From positions 1 to 64,000 of the forward strand of contig JAZNMQ010000072.1 of assembly GCA_045579745.1 (NCBI GenBank): a stretch of DNA of 64,000 nucleotides. Reading direction: 5' to 3'. This DNA comes from Flemingiibacterium sp045579745 (GTDB lineage: Bacteria; Bacillota; Clostridia; Oscillospirales; CAG-272). This document shows positions 22,769 to 31,586 of this stretch, one piece after another (positions within the stretch are counted from its first letter, which is position 1; every line of letters begins with the position of its first letter). Both the position numbers and the translations under genes were made by a program. The notes under the pieces were generated by a model. The model saw nothing but the letters and a program-made list of their open reading frames with translations. It made no database searches and was not told the DNA's origin.

Positions 22769-24469
22769 CTATTCTGCCGTTATTTTGGCGGTAAATATCT
22801 CAACTCCGTCGCTAAGCTTCAAATCAATGCAGTAGACGAGGTCGGAGTTTGTTATAACGTTGTTGTTTTCGTCAAGACGGTAGCCGTGCTTGACATGCTC
22901 CTCCGTTGATACGGATGGTGTGCAAATTGCAGGATCAAAACACAGCGTGGTTCTGCCGAGCTTTATTTTGCCGCTCGTTATCTCAGGCTGTCGGAGGGTA
23001 ATAAAGCGCTCTGTAATCTCGCAGTCGGTCTTGAAGTGATCTGTGAGAGTAATGCCGCTTTCATTATATTCGAATTTTCGCTCAAATGAAGTGAGCTTTG
23101 GCAGATCGTACGCCTTTTCAAGCTTATAAGTGACAACGCCGTTGTCAACCGAAAACTCGCTCGCATATTTCTTGCCGTCCTTTTGACCGAAGCCGTCAAA
23201 TATCGGAACGCTGTGGCTGAATGAGTTGTTGCAGAAGGTTTCATAGCGGTGGCTGTTAAAGTAATCCTTTGTGTAAAGCCCCGAGCCGAGGTCGCATAAA
23301 GCTTGCCCGTCCTTGTCGGAGAAGATGAAGCTTCCGAGGTCGTTGTGATTGTGAGGCTCATCATTGTCGCCGCCCTTTGCCGCGCAGGAATAATTTTCGC
23401 GGTTAACGATAGCATGCTGTGCATCAGGCAGGAAATGGTCTGACAGGTGAACGCCGCTTCTTTTAACGCTTGGGTCGAGGCAGAGCAGCGTGCGAAGTCT
23501 TGCACAAAATTGAACCTGACCGAGATGCAAACAGCTGTGAGCATCATCGAGTACGTCAACATCGTCGGGATAAACCGAGTGGAGATAATGCGCAAGTCCC
23601 AAATCAACGCTTCCGTTTCGTCCGCCGTCGGAGAAGCTTGTTATCGTGTTTCCGCAGAGGAATACTCGGGCAGGGAAGGTTGCGATGTTTTTGACCTTAG
23701 GATCCAAAAAGTAATTGATCTTGCCGTTTGTATATTTTAGGAGCAGATCCGCCAAAAACGTGAAAAAGCCGAAGCCGTATGACCAATATCCAAAGCCCTC
23801 GCGGCATGTTCCGTCAGACGGGAAGCTGTTTAAAAAGGCATTCGCGGTCGAACACAATCTCGGGATAGAGAGCTCGAGCAGCTTTGGGTCAACATGTATC
23901 AAGCAATTAGCGACGCTGAATGCACAAACAGAAGCCCAGTTGTTTTCCGATTGACACCAGCCGTGGTTATTGTTGAGGTAAGGTGTGATGATTCTGCGGC
24001 GCACCTCAGCTCTGACGCGCTTTATTACGGGAGTATCGAGTCTATCCTCAAAAATCTCGCAAATTTCGGAAAGGGCAGAGCCTGTTTCGGATGCGAAAAG
24101 ATCAATACAATACGGGTCACCATCAACATTTCCACCGCAATGCGCGGGAACTGCCCAACTGTACTCGTCGCAAATCGCCCACATGATATCCTGGAGCTCG
24201 TTAAGATAATGCTCCTCCTCGGGATAGATAAGTGCAAGCAATGCGCATGAGGACAAAAATGCGCGGCGTTTATACCAAGGGTTTTCATATTCTCCTCGGC
24301 TGCCGTTCTTGTGGAACATCCAACGGCTGCTGTATGAAAGAAACGGAACATTCTTGAAGAAATCCGGATTGTAATCATGTTTTATTCTGTCAAGTATGGG
24401 TGCATAATCGGGAGAGGTTTTAACTTTCTCCCAAAATTCCTTGTCGAATACTTTTTCAAGTAATACCAT
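22769..24469 (-). CDS. Heparinase II/III-like protein
   Basis: 566 aa from the ATG at complement 24467-24469, which has GTGAGGA upstream; the in-frame extension to 24511 lacks a site. The N-terminal half is an alpha/alpha barrel (WCQSENNWASVCAFSVANCL, EGFGYWSYGFGFFTFLADLL). The C-terminal half has the heparinase II/III beta-sandwich signature GGDNDEPHNHNDLGSFIF. No signal peptide is present, so it probably works inside the cell on imported uronic-acid oligosaccharides, cleaving by beta-elimination. It is followed by the URO-D-like gene in one transcript. Uronate genes (mannonate dehydratase and others) lie 6 kb away. Confidence 0.8.
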   Translation of the reverse strand: MVLLEKVFDKEFWEKVKTSPDYAPILDRIKHDYNPDFFKNVPFLSYSSRWMFHKNGSRGEYENPWYKRRAFLSSCALLALIYPEEEHYLNELQDIMWAICDEYSWAVPAHCGGNVDGDPYCIDLFASETGSALSEICEIFEDRLDTPVIKRVRAEVRRRIITPYLNNNHGWCQSENNWASVCAFSVANCLIHVDPKLLELSIPRLCSTANAFLNSFPSDGTCREGFGYWSYGFGFFTFLADLLLKYTNGKINYFLDPKVKNIATFPARVFLCGNTITSFSDGGRNGSVDLGLAHYLHSVYPDDVDVLDDAHSCLHLGQVQFCARLRTLLCLDPSVKRSGVHLSDHFLPDAQHAIVNRENYSCAAKGGDNDEPHNHNDLGSFIFSDKDGQALCDLGSGLYTKDYFNSHRYETFCNNSFSHSVPIFDGFGQKDGKKYASEFSVDNGVVTYKLEKAYDLPKLTSFERKFEYNESGITLTDHFKTDCEITERFITLRQPEITSGKIKLGRTTLCFDPAICTPSVSTEEHVKHGYRLDENNNVITNSDLVYCIDLKLSDGVEIFTAKITAE

Positions 24470-24519
24470 AATATCCTCACTTTCGGCATCACAGAGCCAT
24501 ATTTTGTACAACTGGAATT

Positions 24520-24548
24520 ATTATAGCATTGGTATAGCTAAAAAGCAA
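24520..24548 (-). promoter_or_regulatory. Promoter of the heparinase-like/URO-D operon
   Basis: On the minus strand, TTGCTT (complement of 24543-24548), 17-bp spacer, TATAAT (24520-24525). Confidence 0.55.
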
Positions 24549-24612
24549 CAATCATAAGAAAAAATTATAAAAATTTTCAAAGACGCTAATTCGAATGCAA
24601 CCAGCGTGTCGA

Positions 24613-24641
24613 TTGACAGGTATTCTTCAGTATGTTATAAT
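24613..24641 (+). promoter_or_regulatory. Promoter of the APH-like kinase
   Basis: TTGACA (24613-24618), 17-bp spacer, TATAAT (24636-24641); the start codon is 82 bp downstream. Confidence 0.7.
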
Positions 24642-24722
24642 ATACGCAGATGGTATATAAGCAAAAACAGACTTGGATTCAGCAAAAATTCTTCCCGACG
24701 GGATAAAAAATTCGGAGATGCT

Positions 24723-25523
24723 ATGAAACTTACACCGATCACAATAAACATCAGCGACTACCCTGATACGCTGCACCGCATTTTAACCGGTGCGCAGATA
24801 TTCGACAGCAGCTCATCGCCTATGGCGAGGGTGCTTTATATTCAGCGCGACGGAGTATGTACTCACCACGCGCGCGATTACTTTTTGAAAACAGCCGCTC
24901 GAGGCAGTCTGAAACAGGAATACGAGCTGACGCGCTATTTTAACAAAAAAGGGCTTGCCGCAGATTCGCAGTTGTTGACCGACGATGCGCACGACTACCT
25001 TTTGACAGAGGCAGTTCCAGGCAAGGATTGCACGGATGCGATGTATCTTTCCGATCCCAAACGCCTCTGCGACACGCTTGCTCAGATCCTTTTCACGCTT
25101 CATGAAATCGAGCATGATGACTGCAATATCAATCATACTGACAGATATATCAAAACAATCGAGCAAAATTACCGAGCAGGGGATTTCGATTTATCATACT
25201 GCGATTCGCCCGAGATAAAAACGGCGGATGAGGCTTACAAATATGCAAAGGAGCATATAGGGCTGCTTGAGAGAAACACGCTTCTTCACGGCGATTACTG
25301 CCTGCCGAATGTGATACTTCGCGACTGGAAGCTTAGCGGCTTTGTAGATGTCGGAAACGGCGGCGTCGGCGACAGGCATGTCGATTTGTTTTGGGGCGCG
25401 TGGACGCTTCGGTATAATCTCGGCACAGACGAGTATCGCCAAAGATTCTTTGACGCATACGGCAGAGATAGAGTAGATACGCAAAGGCTCAAGCTTATCG
25501 GAATTTGTGAGGTTTTCGGATAA
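24723..25523 (+). CDS. APH(3')-like aminoglycoside phosphotransferase
   Basis: 266 aa, the length of APH(3') enzymes. I chose the ATG at 24723 because CGGAG lies 5 bases upstream and the preceding residues are unlike the family. Kinase motifs: HGDYCLPNVILRDWKLSGFVDVGN (Brenner loop and metal-binding aspartate) then GVGDRHVDLFWGAWTLRYN, closely following the APH(3') pattern HGDxCLPN...DLG..G.ADR..D. It would transfer phosphate from ATP to the 3'-hydroxyl of kanamycin-type drugs. Clostridia also carry distant relatives of unknown substrate, so resistance is not assured. Confidence 0.75.
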   Translation: MKLTPITINISDYPDTLHRILTGAQIFDSSSSPMARVLYIQRDGVCTHHARDYFLKTAARGSLKQEYELTRYFNKKGLAADSQLLTDDAHDYLLTEAVPGKDCTDAMYLSDPKRLCDTLAQILFTLHEIEHDDCNINHTDRYIKTIEQNYRAGDFDLSYCDSPEIKTADEAYKYAKEHIGLLERNTLLHGDYCLPNVILRDWKLSGFVDVGNGGVGDRHVDLFWGAWTLRYNLGTDEYRQRFFDAYGRDRVDTQRLKLIGICEVFG

Positions 25524-25599
25524 ATTTTTCAAAAGCTGTAACCTTTGCATGCTAAAATCCTACTTTATAGATGAAGGACGCTTATAAGGGGGCGAAAAA

Positions 25600-26142
25600 A
25601 TGGAAGATTACGAAATAATCGCGCTATACTTCGACCGCTCTGAGGATGCAATTTCCCAAACGCAGATAAAGTACGGCAAATACCTAAAAAGCATTGCCTG
25701 CCGTATTCTGCAAAGCGAGGAGGACGCTGACGAATGCGTGAATGATATGTACATAGGTGCATGGAACAGCATTCCGCCCGAAAGACCGCGTGATTTAAAG
25801 TATTACCTTGCCGCACTTGCGAGGAATATCGCACTTAACCGATTCGACTATAACACGGCAAAAATGCGAAACAGCGATTCCGTGCTGGCACTTGATGAGC
25901 TCGAAGGGTGCCTGCCGACAACGGATGGAGCGTTTGATGATGCGGTCATTCTGAAGGAAACAATCAACCGCTTTTTAGCCTCGCTCGACAAGAGGACGCG
26001 TATTGTTTTCATGCAGAGATATTGGTATCTCTGTTCCGTTGACGAAATTGCAAAAACAAACCAAATGTCAGTATCGAACGTAAAAGTTAGCCTTCACCGT
26101 ACACGAAACAAATTCAAACAGTTTCTCGAATTGGATGAATAA
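25600..26142 (+). CDS. ECF-type RNA polymerase sigma factor
   Basis: 180 aa behind AAGGGGGCG. Region 2 spans about residues 20-90 (ILQSEEDADECVNDMYIGAWNSI, PRDLKYYLAALARNIALNR), and region 4 forms the C-terminal helix-turn-helix (RIVFMQRYWYLCSVDEIA, MSVSNVKVSLHRTRNKFK). It directs RNA polymerase to a small regulon. The next gene, 32 bp downstream, encodes a membrane protein that is the likely anti-sigma partner. Upstream lies GTAACCTTT (about 25539-25547), resembling an ECF -35 element, so the pair may be self-activating. Confidence 0.9.
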   Translation: MEDYEIIALYFDRSEDAISQTQIKYGKYLKSIACRILQSEEDADECVNDMYIGAWNSIPPERPRDLKYYLAALARNIALNRFDYNTAKMRNSDSVLALDELEGCLPTTDGAFDDAVILKETINRFLASLDKRTRIVFMQRYWYLCSVDEIAKTNQMSVSNVKVSLHRTRNKFKQFLELDE

Positions 26143-26174
26143 GTTTAAACCGTCAGAAAGGAATGGTCATAATT

Positions 26175-28238
26175 ATGAAAAAGAAAAAACTTCTTGATGC
26201 AATGAGCCTTGCCGATGAAAGCTTCGTTCGTGAAGCAGACCCGAGCAAGAGGACACAGAAAAAGCCCAAATGGAGGTCGCTCAGTCTTGTCGCGGCATGT
26301 CTTTGCCTTGTAATGCTGATTGGCGGAACAACTCTGTTTATGCCATTTAACACCGCGCCCGATGACCTCTCAGCTTACAAAAAGAGCGAATACTACGACG
26401 TTCTCACGAAGCTGAATCTTTTAAACTACGAGAAGCCAAAATACAAGAATAACTACGAAAAGCTTACCGCAGCGATTGAAGATATGTTTGAGGATGCTGC
26501 AAGAGAAGTTATGGGCGGATTTGGTGCCGCTATGAATGGCGCAGTTATGCCGGAGGCTGACTTCGCTGTGGATGACGGATTTATTTATGAGGCTGTGGCA
26601 GATAGCGTGACTGCCACGGGTAGCGCGGCTACCAAGGGTGATCACGATTTTTATTATTCAGCCCCCATCGAAGAGGCAGAATCCTCTGACTCTGACGCCT
26701 ACAAAGAAATCACGGATAATCAGGTTGCAGGCGTTATTGAAGCCGACCGCATCAAGCGCAGTGAAAAGCACATATTCTACCTTGACGGCTCAACTCTCCG
26801 CGTTTTCGATATTGCCGGCATGGACTCAAAGGAGCTCGGCTCATATACGCTCTACAACGGAGAGCGCGATTATATGGTTAATAAGTGGGAGTTTTACCTG
26901 ACCTCCGACTGCAAGAGCGTGGTTCTGATGACGACCTATATGGAAAACAGCCAGCTCTGCACAGGACTTGTAACTCTCGATGTTTCAAACCCCGAGAATA
27001 TTAAGGAAAGCGGCTCGTTTGCGATAACGGGAAGCTATCTCACCTCGCGCTCGGTTGACGGAAAGATAATCCTCGTTTCTCAGTATCTCTTTGAAAAGAG
27101 CAAGATGGATTTCGATAAGCTCGAAACCTTTGTTCCGATGTATGACACAGGTGACGGACTTGAACCGATTCCTGCGGATTGTATAGTTATTCCCGAGGAG
27201 GTTCACTCTCCGAGATACACCGTCGCGATGATTCTTGACGAGAAATCGCTTGAGCTGAAGGCGACGAGTGCAAACCTTTCCTACATGGACGATGTTTATG
27301 TAACAAAGGAGCGCATTTACCTCGCACGCGTATTTGAGGATGAAATTAAGAACGCTGACCTTCCATACGGTACAATGACTGAGATCACCTGCCTTGATTA
27401 TACCTCTGATGAGTTTAAGGAAGTAGGCTCGGTAACCGTCCGCGGATATATCAAGGACCAGTGGAGCATGGATGAGTATGACGGCATCCTGAGAATCGTT
27501 ACAACAACAAACGGACTTGATGAGTGGCATCTGAGCGGTGGCTACAGACCTGTTTCGGGCGACGTCCTGCTTTCGGCATCGGGCGGATCAAGCGCAAGCC
27601 TCTACTGCGTTGATGCAAATACATGGGAGATCGTTGCATCAGTCGAGGAATTCGCTCCTAAGTATGAGGAGGTACAGTCTGTTCGCTTTGATGGAACTAT
27701 GGCGTATGTCTGCACCTCGATTGAGATGTCGGACCCCGTATTCTTCTTCGACCTTTCCGATTTAAGTAATATTACCTTCAAGGATACAGGAACGATCGAG
27801 GGCTATTCAAGCTCGCTCGTAAACTTCGGTAACGGTTATTTGCTCGGTATCGGCATGGGCGGCTGGAATACCTTCAAGGTGGAGATCTACGAGGAAACCG
27901 AGGACGGTGTTCGCTCTGTGGCAAGCTACATCAAGGAGGGAGCGGATTACTCGACAGAATACAAATCCTATCTCATCGACCGCGAAAATCAGCTTGTCGG
28001 CTTGGGAATCAATATCAGCGGCAACTATTATTTCAAGGACGACGCATTCACTCAGAATACCGAACAAGGCTCAAAGTACATTCTTCTGCATTTCAACGGC
28101 TTTGAAATTGCTGAAATCGTATGCGAAGACCTCGCAGGCGACCCCGAAACTCAGCGCGGAACGGTTATCGACGATTACCTCTACATGTTCGGCGCGGAAG
28201 ATTTCAAGCTTGCTGACGTATCGGTAGTAACAAAGTAA
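26175..28238 (+). CDS. Membrane-anchored beta-propeller protein, probable anti-sigma partner
   Basis: 687 aa from the ATG at 26175; the ATG at 26163 touches its AAAGGA site. Residues 1-35 are a charged cytoplasmic segment (KKKLLDAMSLADESFV), as in small anti-sigma domains that bind ECF factors. One membrane helix follows (SLVAACLCLVMLIGGTTLF, about 36-55). The large outer part from about residue 170 matches the beta-propeller family PF09826 (IEADRIKRSEKHIFYLDG, LVTLDVSNPENIKESG, TCLDYTSDEFKEVGSV). It may sense an extracytoplasmic signal and release the sigma factor encoded 32 bp upstream. The partner role is inferred from gene pairing and topology. Confidence 0.8.
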   Translation: MKKKKLLDAMSLADESFVREADPSKRTQKKPKWRSLSLVAACLCLVMLIGGTTLFMPFNTAPDDLSAYKKSEYYDVLTKLNLLNYEKPKYKNNYEKLTAAIEDMFEDAAREVMGGFGAAMNGAVMPEADFAVDDGFIYEAVADSVTATGSAATKGDHDFYYSAPIEEAESSDSDAYKEITDNQVAGVIEADRIKRSEKHIFYLDGSTLRVFDIAGMDSKELGSYTLYNGERDYMVNKWEFYLTSDCKSVVLMTTYMENSQLCTGLVTLDVSNPENIKESGSFAITGSYLTSRSVDGKIILVSQYLFEKSKMDFDKLETFVPMYDTGDGLEPIPADCIVIPEEVHSPRYTVAMILDEKSLELKATSANLSYMDDVYVTKERIYLARVFEDEIKNADLPYGTMTEITCLDYTSDEFKEVGSVTVRGYIKDQWSMDEYDGILRIVTTTNGLDEWHLSGGYRPVSGDVLLSASGGSSASLYCVDANTWEIVASVEEFAPKYEEVQSVRFDGTMAYVCTSIEMSDPVFFFDLSDLSNITFKDTGTIEGYSSSLVNFGNGYLLGIGMGGWNTFKVEIYEETEDGVRSVASYIKEGADYSTEYKSYLIDRENQLVGLGINISGNYYFKDDAFTQNTEQGSKYILLHFNGFEIAEIVCEDLAGDPETQRGTVIDDYLYMFGAEDFKLADVSVVTK

Positions 28239-28342
28239 AACAATACGGCATCGCCTATGTTATTAAGGCGGTGCCGATTTTTGTTTGTGGTGTTTTGACT
28301 CTGTGAAACTGATATGTAAAGCAAGCCGAATATACTGTGGCA

Positions 28343-29350
28343 CTAAGCCCACTTTACACACGACACAGAGGGGAACGGATAGCTTGCAGCAGCTTTGCCT
28401 ATTGCACCTGTTTTGTTATCAAGCTCAAAGACTGTGACATCTCCGCTCGACTGATTTGCAACTGCGATATATTTTTCGTCAGGGCTTATATCAAAGCTTC
28501 GAGGGCAAGCTCCGCCGCAATCGTATGTTGCGAGCTTTTTGAGCGTACAACCGCAAGGCGATACCTCAAAGCAGACGATTGTATCCTGCCCCCTGACTGA
28601 GGCGTAAAGATAACGTCCGTCGTTTGTTATATGGATATCTGCTGCTTGAGGTCGCTTTTGGGCTCCGTCCATCGAGAGAGAATACTTTTCCTTATAGGTC
28701 AGCGCAGACGTTTTTTCATCGTAGCCAAACACAACTACCGAGCTGTCAAGCTCTGTCGCGAGGTAGAGATGCTTTCCGTTCGGATGAAATACAAGGTGAC
28801 GCGGACCCTGCCCGGGCTCTACGCAAGCGAAGGGATGAGATTCGTTTGCCGAAAGCTTGCCATCTTCTTTGATGTCGTAGCAGAACAGCTTATCTAAACC
28901 GAGGTCAGCGATAATAAGGTGCTTTCCGTCGGGAGAGGGTATAGACGAGTGAACATGAGGTGCTTCCTGACGATTCGGATTAACACCTTTTCCGGTGTTC
29001 TGAATGAAGCTCACACACTCAAGAGTGTGTTTGTTCAAACCGGCGTGACAGCCTCCGTGATATCCTGACACATATAGAAAGCTTCCGACAACTATAGCGT
29101 GACATAAACCGTTTCCGTCAAGCGTGACACGTTCCATCTCACCGCTTGGGGGAATCTTAACGACAGATGCTGAGGTGTGATTTTCTTCGACAGCGAAAAT
29201 CGTTCCGTTTTCAACCGTTATATACGAGGGATTTGCGACATCTCCGAATTTCTTCAGCTCAGTAATCGAGCTTCCGTCAAAGTCCAGGCGGCATATTCCC
29301 TCGCCGGGCTCGTTGTTGGTATAAGCCGATGCGTAGAGTGAATAGCTCAT
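28343..29350 (-). CDS. Lactonase-family beta-propeller (6-phosphogluconolactonase-like)
   Basis: 335 aa. It is a seven-bladed propeller of the PF10282 lactonase family, with EAPHVHSSIPSPDGKHLIIADLG, GPRHLVFHPNGKHLYLATEL and RSFDISPDEKYIAVANQSSGDVTVF. It may hydrolyse a sugar lactone in the cytoplasm. It is the last of three genes and its start overlaps the stop of the mannonate dehydratase gene by one base (TAATG), so the two are translationally coupled. That context points to an aldonate or uronate lactone more than to 6-phosphogluconolactone. Confidence 0.8.
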   Translation of the reverse strand: MSYSLYASAYTNNEPGEGICRLDFDGSSITELKKFGDVANPSYITVENGTIFAVEENHTSASVVKIPPSGEMERVTLDGNGLCHAIVVGSFLYVSGYHGGCHAGLNKHTLECVSFIQNTGKGVNPNRQEAPHVHSSIPSPDGKHLIIADLGLDKLFCYDIKEDGKLSANESHPFACVEPGQGPRHLVFHPNGKHLYLATELDSSVVVFGYDEKTSALTYKEKYSLSMDGAQKRPQAADIHITNDGRYLYASVRGQDTIVCFEVSPCGCTLKKLATYDCGGACPRSFDISPDEKYIAVANQSSGDVTVFELDNKTGAIGKAAASYPFPSVSCVKWA

Positions 29351-30480
29351 TATTCATTGCCTCCCTTGCATCCGCTCCAATATCCGCAGCTGTCTGTAAC
29401 GAGTGGATATCTGTAGTTCTGAACCGAATCGACTGCGCCCTTGATGTATGCTGTGAAGTAAGCCTCACAGGTGTGATGTCCGCCAACCATGTCGATCAGG
29501 TGGTCGTTCATTATACATCCATCGAAGTTTATTTCATCAAGAGCCTTTATAACATTGATGAGATTGTAATAGCCCGCGTCGGGGAATGTTTCTCTGAAAC
29601 CGCCCTTAGCATCAAGCGGCGAGGTGACGTTTCTGAGGTGAACCTTAAAGAGAAGATTACGCTCACCGAGCCATTTGATAAACTCCTCAGGTGTTGCGCC
29701 AATCGGGAAACCGCCCTCAAGCCAGCATCCGACACATAGACAGCAGCCGATATTCGGGCTGCTTGCTATCGTAAGAGCCTTTTTGTAGCCGTCAAATGTG
29801 CCGAAAATTCGTCTTGGAACGCCAGCCATAGTATAAACGGGCGGATCATCCGGGTGAATTCCGATAAAGACCTTGCTCTCCTCGGCTACGGGGACAACCT
29901 GTTTAATGAAATACTCGTAATTTTCCCAAAGCTCTTCCTCGGTATAGCTCCTGCCATGAGAGAGCGGCCATGTGAAATCGCCGAATGCGATTGAACGGTT
30001 ATCGGATTCAAGGTCAAGGCCTGTTCCAAACGCACCGCCGCGAATCTCACGCTTAACATTATCTCTCCAGATTCCGTTGCCCATGTGAGCATAGGTGGAA
30101 TAGTGTATTCCTGCTTTTCCGAGGTTTTTGATGTAGTTTAAATATCTCTCGATATATTCATCTCTGTCGGGAAGACCGAGAGTTACGCTCGACATATTGT
30201 GAAGCTCATAATTTTCAAGACGGAAGATTTTCAGTCCGCGCTTTTCAAGCTCCCACGAAAGCTCCTCATAGCATTCAGCGGTATGCTCGGGAACCTGCCA
30301 ATGCCTGAGCATGACCCATTCAACGCCGAGCTGTCGCATGAAGTTAATGCCTTCCTCGTCAAAAACGATCTTGCCGTTTTCGTCACGATAGACTTTTCCC
30401 TCAAGCTTAGTTCCGACCTGCATTCCCGGGCGTGAATTCATATAGCCCTTGACTGCCTTCATCGGGTAATTTCCAAACAT
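29350..30480 (-). CDS. uxuA: Mannonate dehydratase
   Basis: 376 aa, a TIM-barrel protein of the UxuA family. Matches include VEWVMLRHWQVPEH, the metal-binding HMGNGIWRDN, VFIGIHPDDPPV, FKVHLRNVTSPL, GYYNLINVIKALDE and MNDHLIDMVGGHHT. It dehydrates D-mannonate to 2-keto-3-deoxygluconate in glucuronate breakdown. Its ATG directly follows the TGA of the SDR gene, with the ribosome site (GTGAGGA) inside the end of that gene. It is the middle gene of SDR-uxuA-lactonase. No uxaC, kdgK or kdgA is visible in the window. Confidence 0.85.
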   Translation of the reverse strand: MFGNYPMKAVKGYMNSRPGMQVGTKLEGKVYRDENGKIVFDEEGINFMRQLGVEWVMLRHWQVPEHTAECYEELSWELEKRGLKIFRLENYELHNMSSVTLGLPDRDEYIERYLNYIKNLGKAGIHYSTYAHMGNGIWRDNVKREIRGGAFGTGLDLESDNRSIAFGDFTWPLSHGRSYTEEELWENYEYFIKQVVPVAEESKVFIGIHPDDPPVYTMAGVPRRIFGTFDGYKKALTIASSPNIGCCLCVGCWLEGGFPIGATPEEFIKWLGERNLLFKVHLRNVTSPLDAKGGFRETFPDAGYYNLINVIKALDEINFDGCIMNDHLIDMVGGHHTCEAYFTAYIKGAVDSVQNYRYPLVTDSCGYWSGCKGGNE

Positions 30481-31338
30481 TCAATTATCCTCACTTTCGA
30501 GTTTTTTTATTGATTCGTTGACCATTTCTATAGCCTCGTTCCTGTTCTTATCGAGAAATCCTTTTCTCACCCATGGAATAGCATCGTGCCCCTCAAGCAG
30601 TCCGGGAAGCACGAGCCCACCGTCAATACGGAGCGTGATGCCCGTGATATAACCTGCCACATCATCAGCAAGATATGCAACTGCCTCGCCAACCTCGCGA
30701 GCAGTTCCCGAACGGTGCAGGGGAATGGATTCTTTTACAAAGGGTGTGTTGTTGAAATCCCAATTCGGAGAAGGCGCCCATGTGCAGCCGGGTGCTACAC
30801 AGTTAACGCGAATGTTATATGCCGACAGCTCGAGCGCGATCGATTCGCAGGCGCGTTTGATTGCCGCCTTGAAGCTTCCGTATATGAAATCGTCGGGATG
30901 CGCACTTTCACCGCGAGTTGAAGTGATGAATATTATTGAGCCTGCAATTTCATCTTTGACCATATGGCGTGCGGCTGCACTGCAGCATAAGATGTAATTT
31001 CTGTAATTGGCTTCATAGATATAAGCGAGATCCTTTTCTGTCGCTGTGAGTATTGATGCTCTTGAATCTCTGCCTGCGTTGCAAACCATGAGATCGATGT
31101 GACCAAGGTCGCGATGCGCCATGTTTACAATTTTTTCGGGAACCTCGGGGATTTCAAGACTTGCCTGATAAACATAGCATCGTCTGCCGAGCTTTTCGAT
31201 CTCAGCCTTGGTTTCAAGTGCGCCCTCAAGACGGCTGTTGTAGGTTATTGCCACATCATAGCCCTTTTCGGCAAGCACAACTGCGATGCCTTGACCGATA
31301 TTGTGGCTTCCGCCCGTTACAAGTGCGGTTTTTGACAT
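30481..31338 (-). CDS. Short-chain dehydrogenase/reductase, possible mannonate/fructuronate reductase
   Basis: 285 aa from the ATG at complement 31336-31338 with TTGGAGTG 8 bases upstream. The Rossmann motif is TGGSHNIGQG at residues 8-17, with VCNAGRDS and the catalytic YGSFK (Y-x3-K) near residue 157; IRVNCVAPG is also typical. The C-terminal 35 residues extend past the standard SDR. As first gene before uxuA it probably converts fructuronate and mannonate, as SDR replacements of UxuB do in other Firmicutes. That is inference. It has its own promoter (31373-31401). Confidence 0.75.
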   Translation of the reverse strand: MSKTALVTGGSHNIGQGIAVVLAEKGYDVAITYNSRLEGALETKAEIEKLGRRCYVYQASLEIPEVPEKIVNMAHRDLGHIDLMVCNAGRDSRASILTATEKDLAYIYEANYRNYILCCSAAARHMVKDEIAGSIIFITSTRGESAHPDDFIYGSFKAAIKRACESIALELSAYNIRVNCVAPGCTWAPSPNWDFNNTPFVKESIPLHRSGTAREVGEAVAYLADDVAGYITGITLRIDGGLVLPGLLEGHDAIPWVRKGFLDKNRNEAIEMVNESIKKLESEDN

Positions 31339-31372
31339 ATGCTCACTCCAATTCAACTTGTTTTTCACATTA

Positions 31373-31401
31373 ATTGTATCACACATTTTTTGCTAAATCA
31401 A
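31373..31401 (-). promoter_or_regulatory. Promoter of the SDR-uxuA-lactonase operon
   Basis: On the minus strand, TTGATT (complement of 31396-31401), 17-bp spacer, TACAAT (31373-31378). Confidence 0.65.
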
Positions 31402-31418
31402 CTCAAAAAATAAAAAAA

Positions 31419-31570
31419 GGGGCTGTTGCAAGTTGAAAACTTGCGGCAGCCCCGGGCGCGAATGCGCCCAAATACGACGTGTTTTGTGTGCAATGCACAC
31501 AAAAATGTCACCCTTGGTGGGTGACAAGGTGTATTTTATGGGAGCTGTTGCACTCAGGTGCAACAGCCCC
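31419..31570. repeat. Array of five hairpins with 12-bp inverted ends; contains the terminator of the CofE-like gene
   Basis: Hairpins: 31419-31453 (GGGGCTGTTGCAAGTT and its near-complement), 31454-31469 (GGGCGC/GCGCCC), 31482-31504 (TTTTGTGTGC/GCACACAAAA), 31507-31527 (TGTCACCC/GGGTGACA) and 31544-31567 (GCTGTTGCAC/GTGCAACAGC). The outer ends GGGGCTGTTGCA (31419-31430) and TGCAACAGCCCC (31559-31570) are perfect 12-bp inverted repeats. On the minus strand the first hairpin is followed by a long T-tract, so it can terminate transcription. Confidence 0.7.
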
Positions 31571-31586
31571 TTAATAGTTTTAGTTA

